NCBI RefSeq assembly: GCF_001542875.1
Contig: NZ_LMAF01000001.1
Coordinates: 682,001 to 746,000 of the forward strand
DNA: 64,000 bases
DNA from: Erythrobacter sp. YT30
GTDB lineage: Bacteria; Pseudomonadota; Alphaproteobacteria; Sphingomonadales; Sphingomonadaceae
Direction: 5' to 3'
Positions 8,531-17,997 of the stretch are shown in pieces. The notes below the pieces were generated by a model, which was given only the letters and a program-made list of their open reading frames with translations, made no database searches and was not told the origin of the DNA. Made by a program: the position numbers and the translations under genes. How positions within the stretch are numbered: position 1 is the first letter of the stretch; every line of letters begins with the position of its first letter.

Positions 8531-11278
8531 TCAGCCCGATGCGCTCATCCGTGTCCCTGCCAGCACCTCAAATGTGCCATCCTGCCGGCGGCTGAGAGGG
8601 AGCGTGAATTCCACACCGGCACGATCCTCTATCGACCAGCGAATGTTTGCACGCGCGCTGACTTGAGCGCTGAATTCAATCTGGACGGTCGCGCCTTCAG
8701 GCAGGTTCCAGAGACCATCGACCATCGCTCCGCCTGAGGAAATGTTGCGCAAGGTGGCTGGCATCCGATTGCCGTTGTGGCTTATGAAAACGCGCTTGAG
8801 GAGCACCTGTCGTTTACCTCGAGATGATTGAGGGCCTTCAGCTGCGACGATTTTGCTGCCTTCTACCAGCCTGCCCGCATCCACCGCCGAGACGGGCTTA
8901 TGATAAATGAAACCTTGGACATGGCTGCAGCCAAGCACGCGGATAAGCTCGAGCTCATCCAGCGTCTCCACTCCTTCTGCGGTGGTGTCCATCTTGAGCG
9001 CTTCTGCAAGAGATGTGATCGAAGCGATAATGGCACCATTGCGGCTGCCCGGTTTGGTGGCGCCCTGCACAAAGCTGCGATCGATCTTGATCTTGTCGAA
9101 TGGCGCTTTCTTGAGGTAGCCAAGCGAGGAATACCCAGTCCCGAAATCATCCAGCGCCAGACGCACGCCCACCCTCTTGAGCGCCTTGAACATCGCATCT
9201 GTTCCAGCCGTATCGTTCAAGAACACGCTTTCGGTGATCTCAAGCTCAAGCCGTGATGGCGTTATGCCGCTATGTGCCAGCGCGTTGGCGACAATGCTCG
9301 GCAATTCCTTCTGTGAGAATTGCAAGGGCGATACGTTGACGGCGCAACGAATACTTTCAGGCCAGGATGCCAAATCCTCACAGGCTTTTCGCAGCGCCCA
9401 TTGGCCAAGTTTGTCGATCAGTCCGGCATCTTCAGCCACCGCAATGAACTTTTCTGGCGAGAGCGAACCGCGGCGCGGATGGTTCCATCGCATTAACGCT
9501 TCGAAGCCCGTGATTTCTTCAGTCGCGGTGAAAACGACAGGCTGATAATACAGCTCCAGCTCTCCGCGTCCGATTGCCTCGCGCAGATCCTGCTCGAGTT
9601 CGGCGCGTTCTTCGGCTGCGGAATGCAGGCTCTTGTTATAAAAATGGAACTTGCCGCGCCCCGCGTCTTTCGCCGCATACAGCGCCAGATCGACATTTCG
9701 GATCAGCTCTTCGCTGGTTTCGCCATCCATTGGTGCTCTCGCGATGCCAACGGACGCACCGATGATCACGCCTTGGCCTTCGACGGAGTATGGTTGCGAT
9801 AAAGTGCTGATGATCTCGTTTGCCACGAAGCCCAGCTTGTCCCGATCCTGACTCCCCGGGATGATGACCTGAAATTCATCGCCACCCAATCTTCCGCATC
9901 GCCCAATACCATCGAGCACACGTTCGAGCCTCTGAGCAACCTGTTTGAGCAGTGCATCACCTGCTGGGTGACCGAGCGTATCGTTGACCTGCTTGAAGCG
10001 ATCAAGATCGAGCATGAGCAGAGTGCAGGCGCCGCCGCGTTCTGCGGGCGCTGCAAGGATTTGATCGAGTAGATCGCGCATTTGGGCTCGGTTTACGAGC
10101 CCTGTCAGAGAATCGTAATGAGCAAGTCTCGTGACTTGCTGCTCGTTGCTGCGTTTTTCCGTGAGATCGGTGCCATGGCCCCTGAACCCGCAGAAGTTCG
10201 AAAAGCCGTCATAGACAGGCCTGCCCGTGAGTGACCAAAGGCGGTCGCTCCCTGCCGCGCGCAATTCGATATCCTTAAAGGCGGATCGAGCGGATAGATG
10301 AAATCCAAGACTGCGCTCAGGTGCGACTGCGCCAGGCGCAGCTTCAACAATGCTGCTGAGCGAACGCCCTCGCAATTGATCGGGCGAGTAGCCAACCACG
10401 CTGGCGGCAGACGGAGAGATGTAGCTGATCTGCCCTCTGCGGTCAGTTTCCCAGAACCAGCCATGGCCTGTTTCCTCAAAGCTGCGCAAAATGTCTTCAG
10501 CGCGCGCTGCGACCCTATCGCGCGCATCATTGGCAATCCGGCGTTTTTCCGCCGAATGCCATTCAAACCGCGCAATAAGGACAAGCGCAAAGGTCGCCCC
10601 AACGATTGCCGCTATGCTGACCAAGCTGAAATCGAGGAGCGCAAAAGCACCCCACATGGCGATTTTCGCCGCAAACAGGGACATGACGCGCATGCTGAGA
10701 ATGGCTGCGCAGGCTGCATTAATACAAACCAGTGTGGCAATTGCCCATTGCCACGCGAGGCCGCTTTGAACCCAGCTTGCAAACACATATCCCGTACAAA
10801 GCATCGGGATAATGACCCCCACAAACAGCAGGCCATATCGCGATGCCTGCGTTCGATCGGCGTTTCGTTCGCAATAAGCGAGCCGCTTCCCAAAGCCAAA
10901 GATGAAAAGCGACAGAGCCGCGGCGGCGACAGGCCATCCGAGCGGCACATCCACCGCGACCAGCGCCGCCATCGCATACGCTAGCGCAAGCACCAAAGCC
11001 AACCTGCGCGATTTGCGGGGCAGGTAATACTGGTGGTCGGGGAAGTCTTTGCTGTCGGGATCCACTTTCAGATCGAGGCTGGCATTCAAATCGCGGATCG
11101 GGCTTCGACGATCTTGAGAATTGCGCGCGCCAGTTTTGCGGTCTTCGCCTTTCGCTGCTTTCCGCTCATTCCCTACCTGTTCATCGACCTGAGGATCGCG
11201 CGAAACCGACCGTTCGTCACCTGGAACAGGCGACTTATCGGGTGGTTGGTTGTCAGGAGCGGCCGAGCGCATGGTCAT
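8531..11278 (-). CDS. Membrane-anchored PAS-GGDEF-EAL-PilZ c-di-GMP protein
   Basis: The 915-residue protein starts with a charged, disordered stretch (1-88), then about six hydrophobic segments (92-240) with no large periplasmic loop. It continues with PAS (about 262-375), GGDEF (GRLGGDEF, 465-469), EAL (about 565-810) and a PilZ-like end (about 820-895). The EAL domain keeps EAL (593-595), NVSP, ELEITES, DDFGTG (710-715), IKID and AEGVET, so it should be an active phosphodiesterase. The PilZ NxSxxG motif is present (NISSGG, 845-850) but the RxxxR half is altered (RGKRQVLLKR), so c-di-GMP binding is less certain. It is the middle of three paralogues and the only one tied to the membrane. Confidence 0.92.
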   Translation of the reverse strand: MTMRSAAPDNQPPDKSPVPGDERSVSRDPQVDEQVGNERKAAKGEDRKTGARNSQDRRSPIRDLNASLDLKVDPDSKDFPDHQYYLPRKSRRLALVLALAYAMAALVAVDVPLGWPVAAAALSLFIFGFGKRLAYCERNADRTQASRYGLLFVGVIIPMLCTGYVFASWVQSGLAWQWAIATLVCINAACAAILSMRVMSLFAAKIAMWGAFALLDFSLVSIAAIVGATFALVLIARFEWHSAEKRRIANDARDRVAARAEDILRSFEETGHGWFWETDRRGQISYISPSAASVVGYSPDQLRGRSLSSIVEAAPGAVAPERSLGFHLSARSAFKDIELRAAGSDRLWSLTGRPVYDGFSNFCGFRGHGTDLTEKRSNEQQVTRLAHYDSLTGLVNRAQMRDLLDQILAAPAERGGACTLLMLDLDRFKQVNDTLGHPAGDALLKQVAQRLERVLDGIGRCGRLGGDEFQVIIPGSQDRDKLGFVANEIISTLSQPYSVEGQGVIIGASVGIARAPMDGETSEELIRNVDLALYAAKDAGRGKFHFYNKSLHSAAEERAELEQDLREAIGRGELELYYQPVVFTATEEITGFEALMRWNHPRRGSLSPEKFIAVAEDAGLIDKLGQWALRKACEDLASWPESIRCAVNVSPLQFSQKELPSIVANALAHSGITPSRLELEITESVFLNDTAGTDAMFKALKRVGVRLALDDFGTGYSSLGYLKKAPFDKIKIDRSFVQGATKPGSRNGAIIASITSLAEALKMDTTAEGVETLDELELIRVLGCSHVQGFIYHKPVSAVDAGRLVEGSKIVAAEGPQSSRGKRQVLLKRVFISHNGNRMPATLRNISSGGAMVDGLWNLPEGATVQIEFSAQVSARANIRWSIEDRAGVEFTLPLSRRQDGTFEVLAGTRMSASG

Positions 11279-11294
11279 ATCAAAACCATGCCTC

Positions 11295-11338
11295 CACCCC
11301 TTTTGAAAAACGGTTAATCGGAATGGTTGAAAAAGGGG
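11295..11338. promoter_or_regulatory. Inverted repeat upstream of the membrane GGDEF-EAL gene
   Basis: ACCCCTTTT (11295-11303) and AAAAGGGGT (11330-11338) are exact inverted copies separated by 26 bases. They lie 17 bases beyond the start of the gene at 11278, in its untranslated leader or promoter. This could be an operator or a weak RNA stem; nothing distinguishes the two. Confidence 0.35.
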
Positions 11339-11371
11339 TAGGATATGGCCGTTTCCCGCAGAAAATAGCCA

Positions 11372-13573
11372 TTAACCTCGGCCGGAAAGCTGAACTTCCA
11401 TAAACGCCTTGGGCTCCTTGGATTGGGCGTGCATGTATCCTGCATACGAGTCATCGTTCAACGCCTGCAGGGGCCGTCCGGCCAATTCCATCTGATAGGG
11501 CGAGACACGGTGGCGCGTGCACAATCCATCAGCCCCGTCGCTGATCAGCGGTGTTTCGAATTCGACCCCCTGGCTGTACCCTTCAGATCGTTTTACCGTC
11601 GCGACAGCCAATTGTCCCCCGCCAAGATCAAGCACGACTTTGGTTTCGAGCGGCACATCAAGCAGCCCCTCGACCTTGGCGCCTGTCTTTGACAGGTTAC
11701 GCAGTATCACCGTGTAGCGGTGATCCCCGTGAATCAGACCAATCTTTCTGAATTCAGTGCGCCGATCAGCGCGAAATTTTTCAGGACCACGCGGTACATA
11801 GACAAGATCGCCTTTCTCAAATCGCTCGGTCACTTCTTCAATCGGAACAGCACGAGAAAACAAAATGCCTTGTAAATGGGTCGCGCCCTGCCCTGTCACC
11901 GCTGCAAGCTCGTCCTTGGTCTCAACGCCCTCGGCCACTGTCTCCATTCTGAGGACACTGGCAAGGCTCACAACGGCGGCAATGATGGCAAGGTTATTGT
12001 TGTCACCGCTTGAGCAACCCCGAACAAAACCCTGATCTATCTTGATTTTATCGAATGGTGCGTCGCGCAGATAGCTGAGCGAGGAATAGCCAGTGCCAAA
12101 ATCGTCCAATGCCAATCGGATCCCAAGCTCTTTGAGGTTCTTGAACATCAAAAGAGTGCGCTCGATGTCGCCAACAAACACGCTTTCCGTAATTTCAAGC
12201 TCGATCTGCTGAGGATTGACGCCGCTTCGTTTAAGAGCAGTCCGCACGACTTCCACAAAGTCATCGGAGGCGAATTGAACTGCGGAAACGTTGATAGCGG
12301 CTTTAACCTTGTTCGGCCATTTGGCGACTTGCTGACAGACCTCGTTGAGCGCCCATTCGCCAAGCTCGCGGATTAATCCGACATCCTCTGCAACAGGGAT
12401 GAATTCTGCAGGAGAAATCATTCCGCGTTCGCTGTGATCCCAGCGCATGAGCGCTTCCATGCAGACAACCTCGTGCGTTTTGGCATCCACAATCGGCTGA
12501 TAGTACATCAGCAATTCATTTTTGGCGGCCGCATCTCGCAAATCCGCCTCGATCTGGTGGCGGTGGCTGGCTTTGTCCTGAAGATCGCTTGAATAAAACC
12601 GGTGCTGCCCTCGGCCACCGCCTTTTGCGGCATAAAGAGCAAGATCGGCAGCCTTGATCAGTTCGTCCGTTTCCACGCCATCGTACGGCGCAACAGCGAT
12701 GCCAACCGATGATCCGATCACCGCGCGGCTTCCACCGATCGAATAGGGCTGCGAAACCATCTGAATAAGGCGCTGACCAAGTTCGCCCAATTCCCCACGA
12801 TCATCGTAATCGGGTAGGATGATCTGGAATTCATCCCCGCCCAAGCGACCTATTTCGCCCTCATCACCAATTATGCGCTGAATGCGGGCTGCAACCTGCT
12901 TCAAGAGCTCATCGCCTGCAGGATGGCCGAGCGTATCGTTCACCTGCTTGAACCTATCCAGATCAAGCATCATCAATGCGCAGCTGCGCTTCGCGTGGGT
13001 GAAGGCCTTTAATGTCGATGTCAGGTTGCGCGCCATGCGGTGGCGATTGGAAAGACCCGTCAGGGAATCGAATTGAGACAGACGTTCGGCATCGACGCGG
13101 TCTTGATGGGTGCGGCTGATATCCTTGATACTGCCTCGATAACCTTCGAAAGTGCCGTCGCCGCAGAAATGTGGCTTGCCCGAGATTTCCCACCATGCCG
13201 ACTTGTCGCCTGCGGTAAGTTTGACAGCACTTGCATTGATCGAATTGCGAGCCGCCAGCATGAACCGCAAAGGCCTTTGCGCTTCGTCTCGCTCAATCTC
13301 GGTATCCTCCTCGAAAAGTTCGGAAACCTGCCGTCCGACGACATCGGTTTCCTCCAGTTCGAGCATTTCGAGCGCCTTGGGCGTGAGATAGGTCAAACGA
13401 CCCTCGGCATCGCTGGCCCAGAACCAACCAAGCCCGGAGTTTTCAAGACTGTCGAGCAAAGCGACGCGGCGCGCTTGATCGTCTGCGCGGATAGGATCAA
13501 GTTCCGCAGGTTCACCGTCGGCGGCCGGCTTTTTCTCAGCACCCTTGGTGATGCGCGAAAGCAAACCCGCCAT
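11372..13573 (-). CDS. PAS-GGDEF-EAL-PilZ c-di-GMP turnover protein
   Basis: I start the protein at the ATG giving MAGLLSRITKGAEKK (733 aa); an upstream in-frame TTG would add 12 residues. Order of domains: PAS (about 40-155), GGDEF (GRLGGDEF, 245-249), EAL (about 345-590) and PilZ (about 600-675). All EAL catalytic positions are kept: EAL 373-375, NVS, ELEITES, DDFGTG 490-495, IKID, AEGVET. The PilZ motifs RRTEFR and NLSKTG are also intact. It should therefore make, break and bind c-di-GMP, with PilZ possibly acting as an internal sensor. It is the first of three paralogues on this strand and most resembles the last one in both PAS and C-terminal tail (ending region SPYxxxxAGxPLxAL shared by both). 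Confidence 0.92.
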   Translation of the reverse strand: MAGLLSRITKGAEKKPAADGEPAELDPIRADDQARRVALLDSLENSGLGWFWASDAEGRLTYLTPKALEMLELEETDVVGRQVSELFEEDTEIERDEAQRPLRFMLAARNSINASAVKLTAGDKSAWWEISGKPHFCGDGTFEGYRGSIKDISRTHQDRVDAERLSQFDSLTGLSNRHRMARNLTSTLKAFTHAKRSCALMMLDLDRFKQVNDTLGHPAGDELLKQVAARIQRIIGDEGEIGRLGGDEFQIILPDYDDRGELGELGQRLIQMVSQPYSIGGSRAVIGSSVGIAVAPYDGVETDELIKAADLALYAAKGGGRGQHRFYSSDLQDKASHRHQIEADLRDAAAKNELLMYYQPIVDAKTHEVVCMEALMRWDHSERGMISPAEFIPVAEDVGLIRELGEWALNEVCQQVAKWPNKVKAAINVSAVQFASDDFVEVVRTALKRSGVNPQQIELEITESVFVGDIERTLLMFKNLKELGIRLALDDFGTGYSSLSYLRDAPFDKIKIDQGFVRGCSSGDNNNLAIIAAVVSLASVLRMETVAEGVETKDELAAVTGQGATHLQGILFSRAVPIEEVTERFEKGDLVYVPRGPEKFRADRRTEFRKIGLIHGDHRYTVILRNLSKTGAKVEGLLDVPLETKVVLDLGGGQLAVATVKRSEGYSQGVEFETPLISDGADGLCTRHRVSPYQMELAGRPLQALNDDSYAGYMHAQSKEPKAFMEVQLSGRG

Positions 13574-13829
13574 GTTGAAAAGCCCACTCCGAAAACGCGA
13601 TACGTCCAAACCCCGCGTGACGCATACGGTCTAAGGGTGAATAAAGCGTAATGCCCCTTCGATTTCGCCCGCAATTCCTCAGCAACAAAAGGCGGCTTGA
13701 ATTCGTTCAAGTCGGACGGCAGAAGGAACCGCATACAGGTGCCCTGCGTAGAAAGAAGGTAGTGAAACAAATCGGCAATGCGCCGGACACCCAATTCAAC
13801 GATAAGCCAGACATGGCAGAGGGGATAAT

Positions 13830-15527
13830 ATGGCAGAATCCAAAGTAACGCTCGAAAACGAGGCAGCACAATCAACCAGTGCCCTTGGGCCCTTGGTCGG
13901 AGTAGCGCGCGAGGATTTTGTGAGCGCTGTCGCGCTGTTGCTGCGCGAGACTGCATCTGATCCGGCCCGTATAATGCGCCACGCGAAGACGATGACCGAG
14001 GACATGGTGAAAATCATGACCGGCAAAAGCGATCTGGCCCCGCATCCCAAAGACAAAAGGTTCATGGACCCGGCCTGGCAATACAATCCATTCTTTCGGG
14101 CTGGCGCCCAGTATTACCTCGCGGTTCAAAAGGGCATGCGGAACTGGATTGAAGAGCTTGAGCTTGATGAGCTTGAGCGCAATCGAGCCAATTTCATCTC
14201 AAACATTATCATAGACAGCCTGGCGCCCACAAACACTCTCGCAGGCAATCCCATTGCGCAAAAGCAGATCATCAATTCAGGTGGTCTCTCGCTGATCAAG
14301 GGCTTGCAAAATGCCTACAACGATATCGTCCATAACAAAGGAATGGTCAGTCAGGTTGACAAGCGCCCCTTCAAACTTGGCGAGAATATCGCGACTTCGA
14401 AGGGCAATGTGGTCCACCGCACCGAAATGTATGAACTGGTGCACTATGCGCCCACCACGGACGAGGTTTACGAGACACCTCAGCTTACGATCCCGCCTCA
14501 GATCAACAAAATGTACATCAACGATTTGTCGCCCGAAAAATCGGTTGTGAAGTGGCAGGTCGACAACGGCATCCAGACCTTTGTGATCTCATGGCGAAAT
14601 CCATCGAAGGATCAGGGCCACTGGGACATGGCGGACTACATCGCTTCATGCGAGGAAGCACTGGAAGTCGTTTCCGAAATAACCGGCTCTAAAAAAGTCA
14701 ATGTGTCGGCTGGCTGCTCGGGCGGCCAAACAGCGTCCGTCCTAGCTTCCAAACTGGCCGCGACCGGCAACGACATTCTCGGCACGCTCACACTGATGGT
14801 GTGCGTTTTGCACCCAGAGCCCACCGACGTCGAAGCGGCATCACTTGTCAGCGAGCACGGGATTGAACTTGCCAAACAGCGCGCTGCCAAAAAAGGCGTC
14901 ATCAAGGCCGATGATCTCGCTCGCGGATTTGCCTGGTTGCGCCCCAATGACCTCATCTGGAACTATGTCATCAACAACTACCTCCTGGGCATGGATCCGC
15001 CCGCTTTTGACGTATTGTTCTGGAATGCGGATGCAACGAACCTATCCGCTAGCTTGATGGGCGATTTCCTGACCCTGTTCCAAACGTTGGCATTTTCCAC
15101 TCCGGGAACGGTCGAAATGGCTGATCACACGATCGATCTTACCAAGGTTAAGGCTGATCTGTTCATTCTTGGCGGGGTCACCGATCACATTACACCTTGG
15201 AAAGCGACCTATCGCTCGACCCAACTCTTTGGCTCCAAGAACGTGACCTATGTGCTCAGTCAATCGGGGCACATGCAGGCCATCCTTAACCCTCCGACCA
15301 ATCCCAAGGCCAAGTATTTTATTCAGAAGAAGGCTGGTAAACTTCCAGCAACGGCTGATGAGTGGCTGCAAGGCACCGAAGAGGTTCAGGGAAGCTGGTG
15401 GCCGTTGTGGATGGAATGGATTCAGAAAAGATCCGGCAAGAAGAAAGCCGCCCCCGATGGTGTGGGAAGCAAGGCACATCCCCCACTCGAAGCAGCACCG
15501 GGACTCTACGTGGTGGAAGAAGTCTGA
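13830..15527 (+). CDS. phaC: Polyhydroxyalkanoate synthase
   Basis: The 565-residue protein is a PHA synthase that polymerises 3-hydroxyacyl-CoA on the surface of storage granules. The lipase-box-like sequence SAGCSGGQT puts the nucleophilic Cys at residue 296; the Asp of GVTDHITPW (452) and the His of QSGHMQ (481) complete the triad. The N-terminal region contains the conserved NPF and related strands that precede the alpha/beta core. The length fits class I or II enzymes, and the neighbouring depolymerase resembles the one paired with class II (medium-chain) synthases in pseudomonads, but the substrate range cannot be read from sequence. GAGGGG lies shortly before the ATG. A 9-bp stem-loop separates it from the next gene. 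Confidence 0.93.
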   Translation: MAESKVTLENEAAQSTSALGPLVGVAREDFVSAVALLLRETASDPARIMRHAKTMTEDMVKIMTGKSDLAPHPKDKRFMDPAWQYNPFFRAGAQYYLAVQKGMRNWIEELELDELERNRANFISNIIIDSLAPTNTLAGNPIAQKQIINSGGLSLIKGLQNAYNDIVHNKGMVSQVDKRPFKLGENIATSKGNVVHRTEMYELVHYAPTTDEVYETPQLTIPPQINKMYINDLSPEKSVVKWQVDNGIQTFVISWRNPSKDQGHWDMADYIASCEEALEVVSEITGSKKVNVSAGCSGGQTASVLASKLAATGNDILGTLTLMVCVLHPEPTDVEAASLVSEHGIELAKQRAAKKGVIKADDLARGFAWLRPNDLIWNYVINNYLLGMDPPAFDVLFWNADATNLSASLMGDFLTLFQTLAFSTPGTVEMADHTIDLTKVKADLFILGGVTDHITPWKATYRSTQLFGSKNVTYVLSQSGHMQAILNPPTNPKAKYFIQKKAGKLPATADEWLQGTEEVQGSWWPLWMEWIQKRSGKKKAAPDGVGSKAHPPLEAAPGLYVVEEV

Positions 15528-15562
15528 TAGGGACGCTCCTGAAATAGCGCTTTTTGAGCTTA

Positions 15563-15603
15563 TGGAGGGCACCCCCGTAAGGGATCTACGAGGCTGCCCT
15601 CCA
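15563..15603 (+). promoter_or_regulatory. Stem-loop between the PHA synthase and depolymerase genes
   Basis: TGGAGGGCA (15563-15571) pairs exactly with TGCCCTCCA (15595-15603), with a loop that itself can form CCC-GTAA-GGG. No run of T follows, so it is a poor terminator. An mRNA-processing or partial attenuation role between the two genes is an inference. Confidence 0.5.
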
Positions 15604-15658
15604 CCCATGTCAATGGGGAGCTCGACAGTAGGCGCTTGTTGAATAAGGACGGGAATTC

Positions 15659-16528
15659 GTGTCAGATTTGATGAAAAATGCCTCCGTGACAATGGAAGAG
15701 GTGGCCGGACGGACGCTACGGACTGCTACGTGGCGGCTAAATGAACCCAGCGAGCATTTGCCGATTTTGTTCTTCAACGGAATTGGCGCAAATATCGAGG
15801 CCGTCGCCCCTCTTGCTGAAGCCATGCCAGAACGCGGTTTCATTATGTTTGACATGCCAGGCGTGGGCGAATCGCCCGACCCAGTGATCCCTTACAACCC
15901 CTTCACCATGAGTTGGACCGCGGCCGAATTGCTCGGACGCTTTGGTCTTGGCGATGTCGATGTGATGGGCGTTTCTTGGGGAGGTGCGATGGCTCAGCAT
16001 TTCGCACTCCAGCATCCGGCGCGGACGCGACGTCTTACATTGATCGCAACGACACCAGGTATGGCCATGGTGCCGGGCAATCCCGCTGCTTTTACCAAGA
16101 TGGCCAATCCACGCCGCTACATTGACCCTGAGTTCATGAACGAGCATTTCGCAACACTATACGGCGGCGTTGATGCTGACGGAGCGGCGCATCAAAAGGA
16201 CAGCCATATCGGCCGCCTCAAGCCACCCTCTCCACGCGGTTACATGTATCAGCTTTTGTGTATGCTGGGATGGACCAGCCTGCCTGCTTTGCCGTTTCTA
16301 AAGAAAGAAACGCTGATAATGATGGGCGAAGATGATCAGATTGTGCGCCCGATTAACGGACAGATCCTGAAAGCGATGATTCCCAATGCTCGGATCCAGA
16401 TGTTCGAGGGCGGCGGTCATCTTTTTCTGCTGACCCATGCAGACGAGAGCGTTGCAGCGATCCGCGAATTTCTGGATGCGCCTGAAACGGATGAGGAAAA
16501 GAGTCGGTTAGAAGCGTACGCCGCCTAA
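15659..16528 (+). CDS. Alpha/beta hydrolase, PhaZ-like PHA depolymerase
   Basis: The 289-residue protein is an alpha/beta hydrolase with nucleophile elbow GVSWGGA (Ser106), oxyanion-hole region FFNGIGAN, acid in MGEDDQIV and His in EGGGHLFLLTH. The W and double Gly in the elbow and the closing region match intracellular medium-chain PHA depolymerases (PhaZ) of pseudomonads, which release monomers from granules. It starts with GTG, preceded by AAGGACGG nine bases upstream; an ATG four codons later is an alternative. It follows phaC by 131 bases on the same strand, and gene context supports storage-polymer turnover. Other ester or lactone substrates remain possible. Confidence 0.75.
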   Translation: MSDLMKNASVTMEEVAGRTLRTATWRLNEPSEHLPILFFNGIGANIEAVAPLAEAMPERGFIMFDMPGVGESPDPVIPYNPFTMSWTAAELLGRFGLGDVDVMGVSWGGAMAQHFALQHPARTRRLTLIATTPGMAMVPGNPAAFTKMANPRRYIDPEFMNEHFATLYGGVDADGAAHQKDSHIGRLKPPSPRGYMYQLLCMLGWTSLPALPFLKKETLIMMGEDDQIVRPINGQILKAMIPNARIQMFEGGGHLFLLTHADESVAAIREFLDAPETDEEKSRLEAYAA

Positions 16529-16531
16529 GGT

Positions 16532-17506
16532 CTACTTATTGCTAGCCCTTCTCACACCGCATCGACCTTCTTTGGGCAATCTATCGGCAGCGCTAAGCGC
16601 AGCCGCAGCTTCGCGTGGACGATCCGTCGCGATGACATCGACACCACCTTCGGACAACTCGGCATACCGTTCATCTATCCCGAAGCGATCAATTATATTG
16701 TCGATCGAATTGGGCGAACGACCAAGCGTCCCAAATATAACTTCGACATCAGCCTCGTCGAGCGCCTGATATAGGTCGGGTTTCGCCGTTCGGGTACCTG
16801 TGAACGCGACGATGCGATCTGCTGGAATTCCTGCAGCAACAACCTCATCCAGGTCACCTGGCGCGGACAAGGAGAATGATATGAGCATCTCGGGTGCAAG
16901 GGCGTACAGCTTTTGAGCAGCTTCGACTGAGTAGGCGATAAGAATTACACTTTCGGCCATATCCTGTGCCCGGATCAATTCGATCACTTCTTCGTAATCC
17001 GCAGTCCGCTTGAAATCGATCTGCAGCACGGTGCGCCCGATTGCCCAAGAAAGCGCCTGATTGAGTGTCGGCACGCGGTACGGTGTGACCCAGCCAGCCT
17101 CATCGACCAGAAATAGCTTCTGAACCTCTGACCACGGCGCATCGGTTACATTACCCGTGCCGGTGGTCGTACGATCGAGCGTGCGATCGTGCATAAGGTA
17201 ATGGACCCCATCGGGGCTCTGCGCGACGTCAATCTCCATCACTGCAGGAATGGCCGTGAGGAGCGCGTCCATTGTCTCGACACTGTTTTCCGGAAGCCCT
17301 GGCGAAGGACCGCCTCGGTGCGCGGAGATGAGGCTGGTGTCGGACTGTTCGATGCAATCGAGCATTGCCGATAAAGTGGTCTCTGGCACCAAGTGCCATG
17401 TTCCCTTATTGCCCGACGCATTGTCAGTATTCTGGCCCAAAGCAGTTGTGCCTAGCCCAATCGCTATGGCAGCAGACAGGGCAGCATGAGAAAGAAATGG
17501 GCTCAT
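16532..17506 (-). CDS. Secreted glycerophosphodiester phosphodiesterase
   Basis: I choose the ATG giving MSPFLSHAALSAAIAIGLGT because it has a GAGGG ribosome-binding site and makes a clean signal peptide (cleavage near ALGQ). The 324-residue product has the GDPD fold motifs: HRGG (H63), PENS (E74), EIDVAQSPDG (E91, D93), HDRTLDRTTTG (H106) and a late IATDRP. The family splits glycerophosphodiesters into glycerol-3-phosphate and an alcohol, usually in the periplasm for phosphate or carbon scavenging. It converges with the depolymerase gene, three bases away. Substrate preference is not readable. Confidence 0.9.
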   Translation of the reverse strand: MSPFLSHAALSAAIAIGLGTTALGQNTDNASGNKGTWHLVPETTLSAMLDCIEQSDTSLISAHRGGPSPGLPENSVETMDALLTAIPAVMEIDVAQSPDGVHYLMHDRTLDRTTTGTGNVTDAPWSEVQKLFLVDEAGWVTPYRVPTLNQALSWAIGRTVLQIDFKRTADYEEVIELIRAQDMAESVILIAYSVEAAQKLYALAPEMLISFSLSAPGDLDEVVAAGIPADRIVAFTGTRTAKPDLYQALDEADVEVIFGTLGRSPNSIDNIIDRFGIDERYAELSEGGVDVIATDRPREAAAALSAADRLPKEGRCGVRRASNK

Positions 17507-17767
17507 AGTTGAGACGCCCTCTGTTTTGTAATGCGGCATAAGCTCTATCCAGCGAACGAGATGCACGTTCAAGCGTCAATTGGTTTGCAAGCTCAATACA
17601 CCAAAGTCTATTACACAATGCCGAATTTTCTTCGAGCATCTGCCCTGCAAAAGCGGCCCTCCGAGTGTAATGGAACTACAGCAGACTTGGCGTGTTCGAA
17701 GTTTTAACAGGGAAGCAGATTGAAATGACGCGGGCTTAAAGCTAGCGCGCGATCAAAGGAGAAAGAA

Positions 17768-17977
17768 ATGCGTAAACTTGCACTTGGCTTGGGAGCCGTT
17801 GCTCTCGCTGGAGCCCCTCTTGCGGCGCAGAGCCTACCCGTCGTGGCACCAGTTGCCGACGGCGAAGAGCTCGGTGGCGGCGGTGAAACCGTCATCATTG
17901 CAGGCCTAATCGCAGGTATCGTTGCCCTTGCCGTTCTCGCGGCGACTGACGACGACGATCAGCCTACCAGCCCCTAA
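17768..17977 (+). CDS. Small membrane protein with signal peptide and acidic tail
   Basis: The 69-residue product has a signal-like N-terminus (MRKLALGLGAVALAGAPLAA), a glycine-rich linker (EELGGGGE), one strongly hydrophobic segment (about 43-59, IIAGLIAGIVALAVLAA) and the tail TDDDDQPTSP. AAAGGAGAAAG before the ATG is a strong ribosome-binding site, and a good terminator follows directly, so it is a single-gene transcript. I do not know its function; small proteins with this build (membrane helix, acidic cluster, Pro-Ser end) are common in sphingomonads as far as I recall. Confidence 0.7.
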   Translation: MRKLALGLGAVALAGAPLAAQSLPVVAPVADGEELGGGGETVIIAGLIAGIVALAVLAATDDDDQPTSP

Positions 17978-17997
17978 GACTCTTCTTGAACGAATGG

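Noticed and set aside
13574..13829. Short frames on both strands upstream of phaC (about 65 codons plus, longer minus)
   Set aside because: No domain, low-complexity Arg/Lys composition and no ribosome-binding site; I treat it as promoter and leader sequence.
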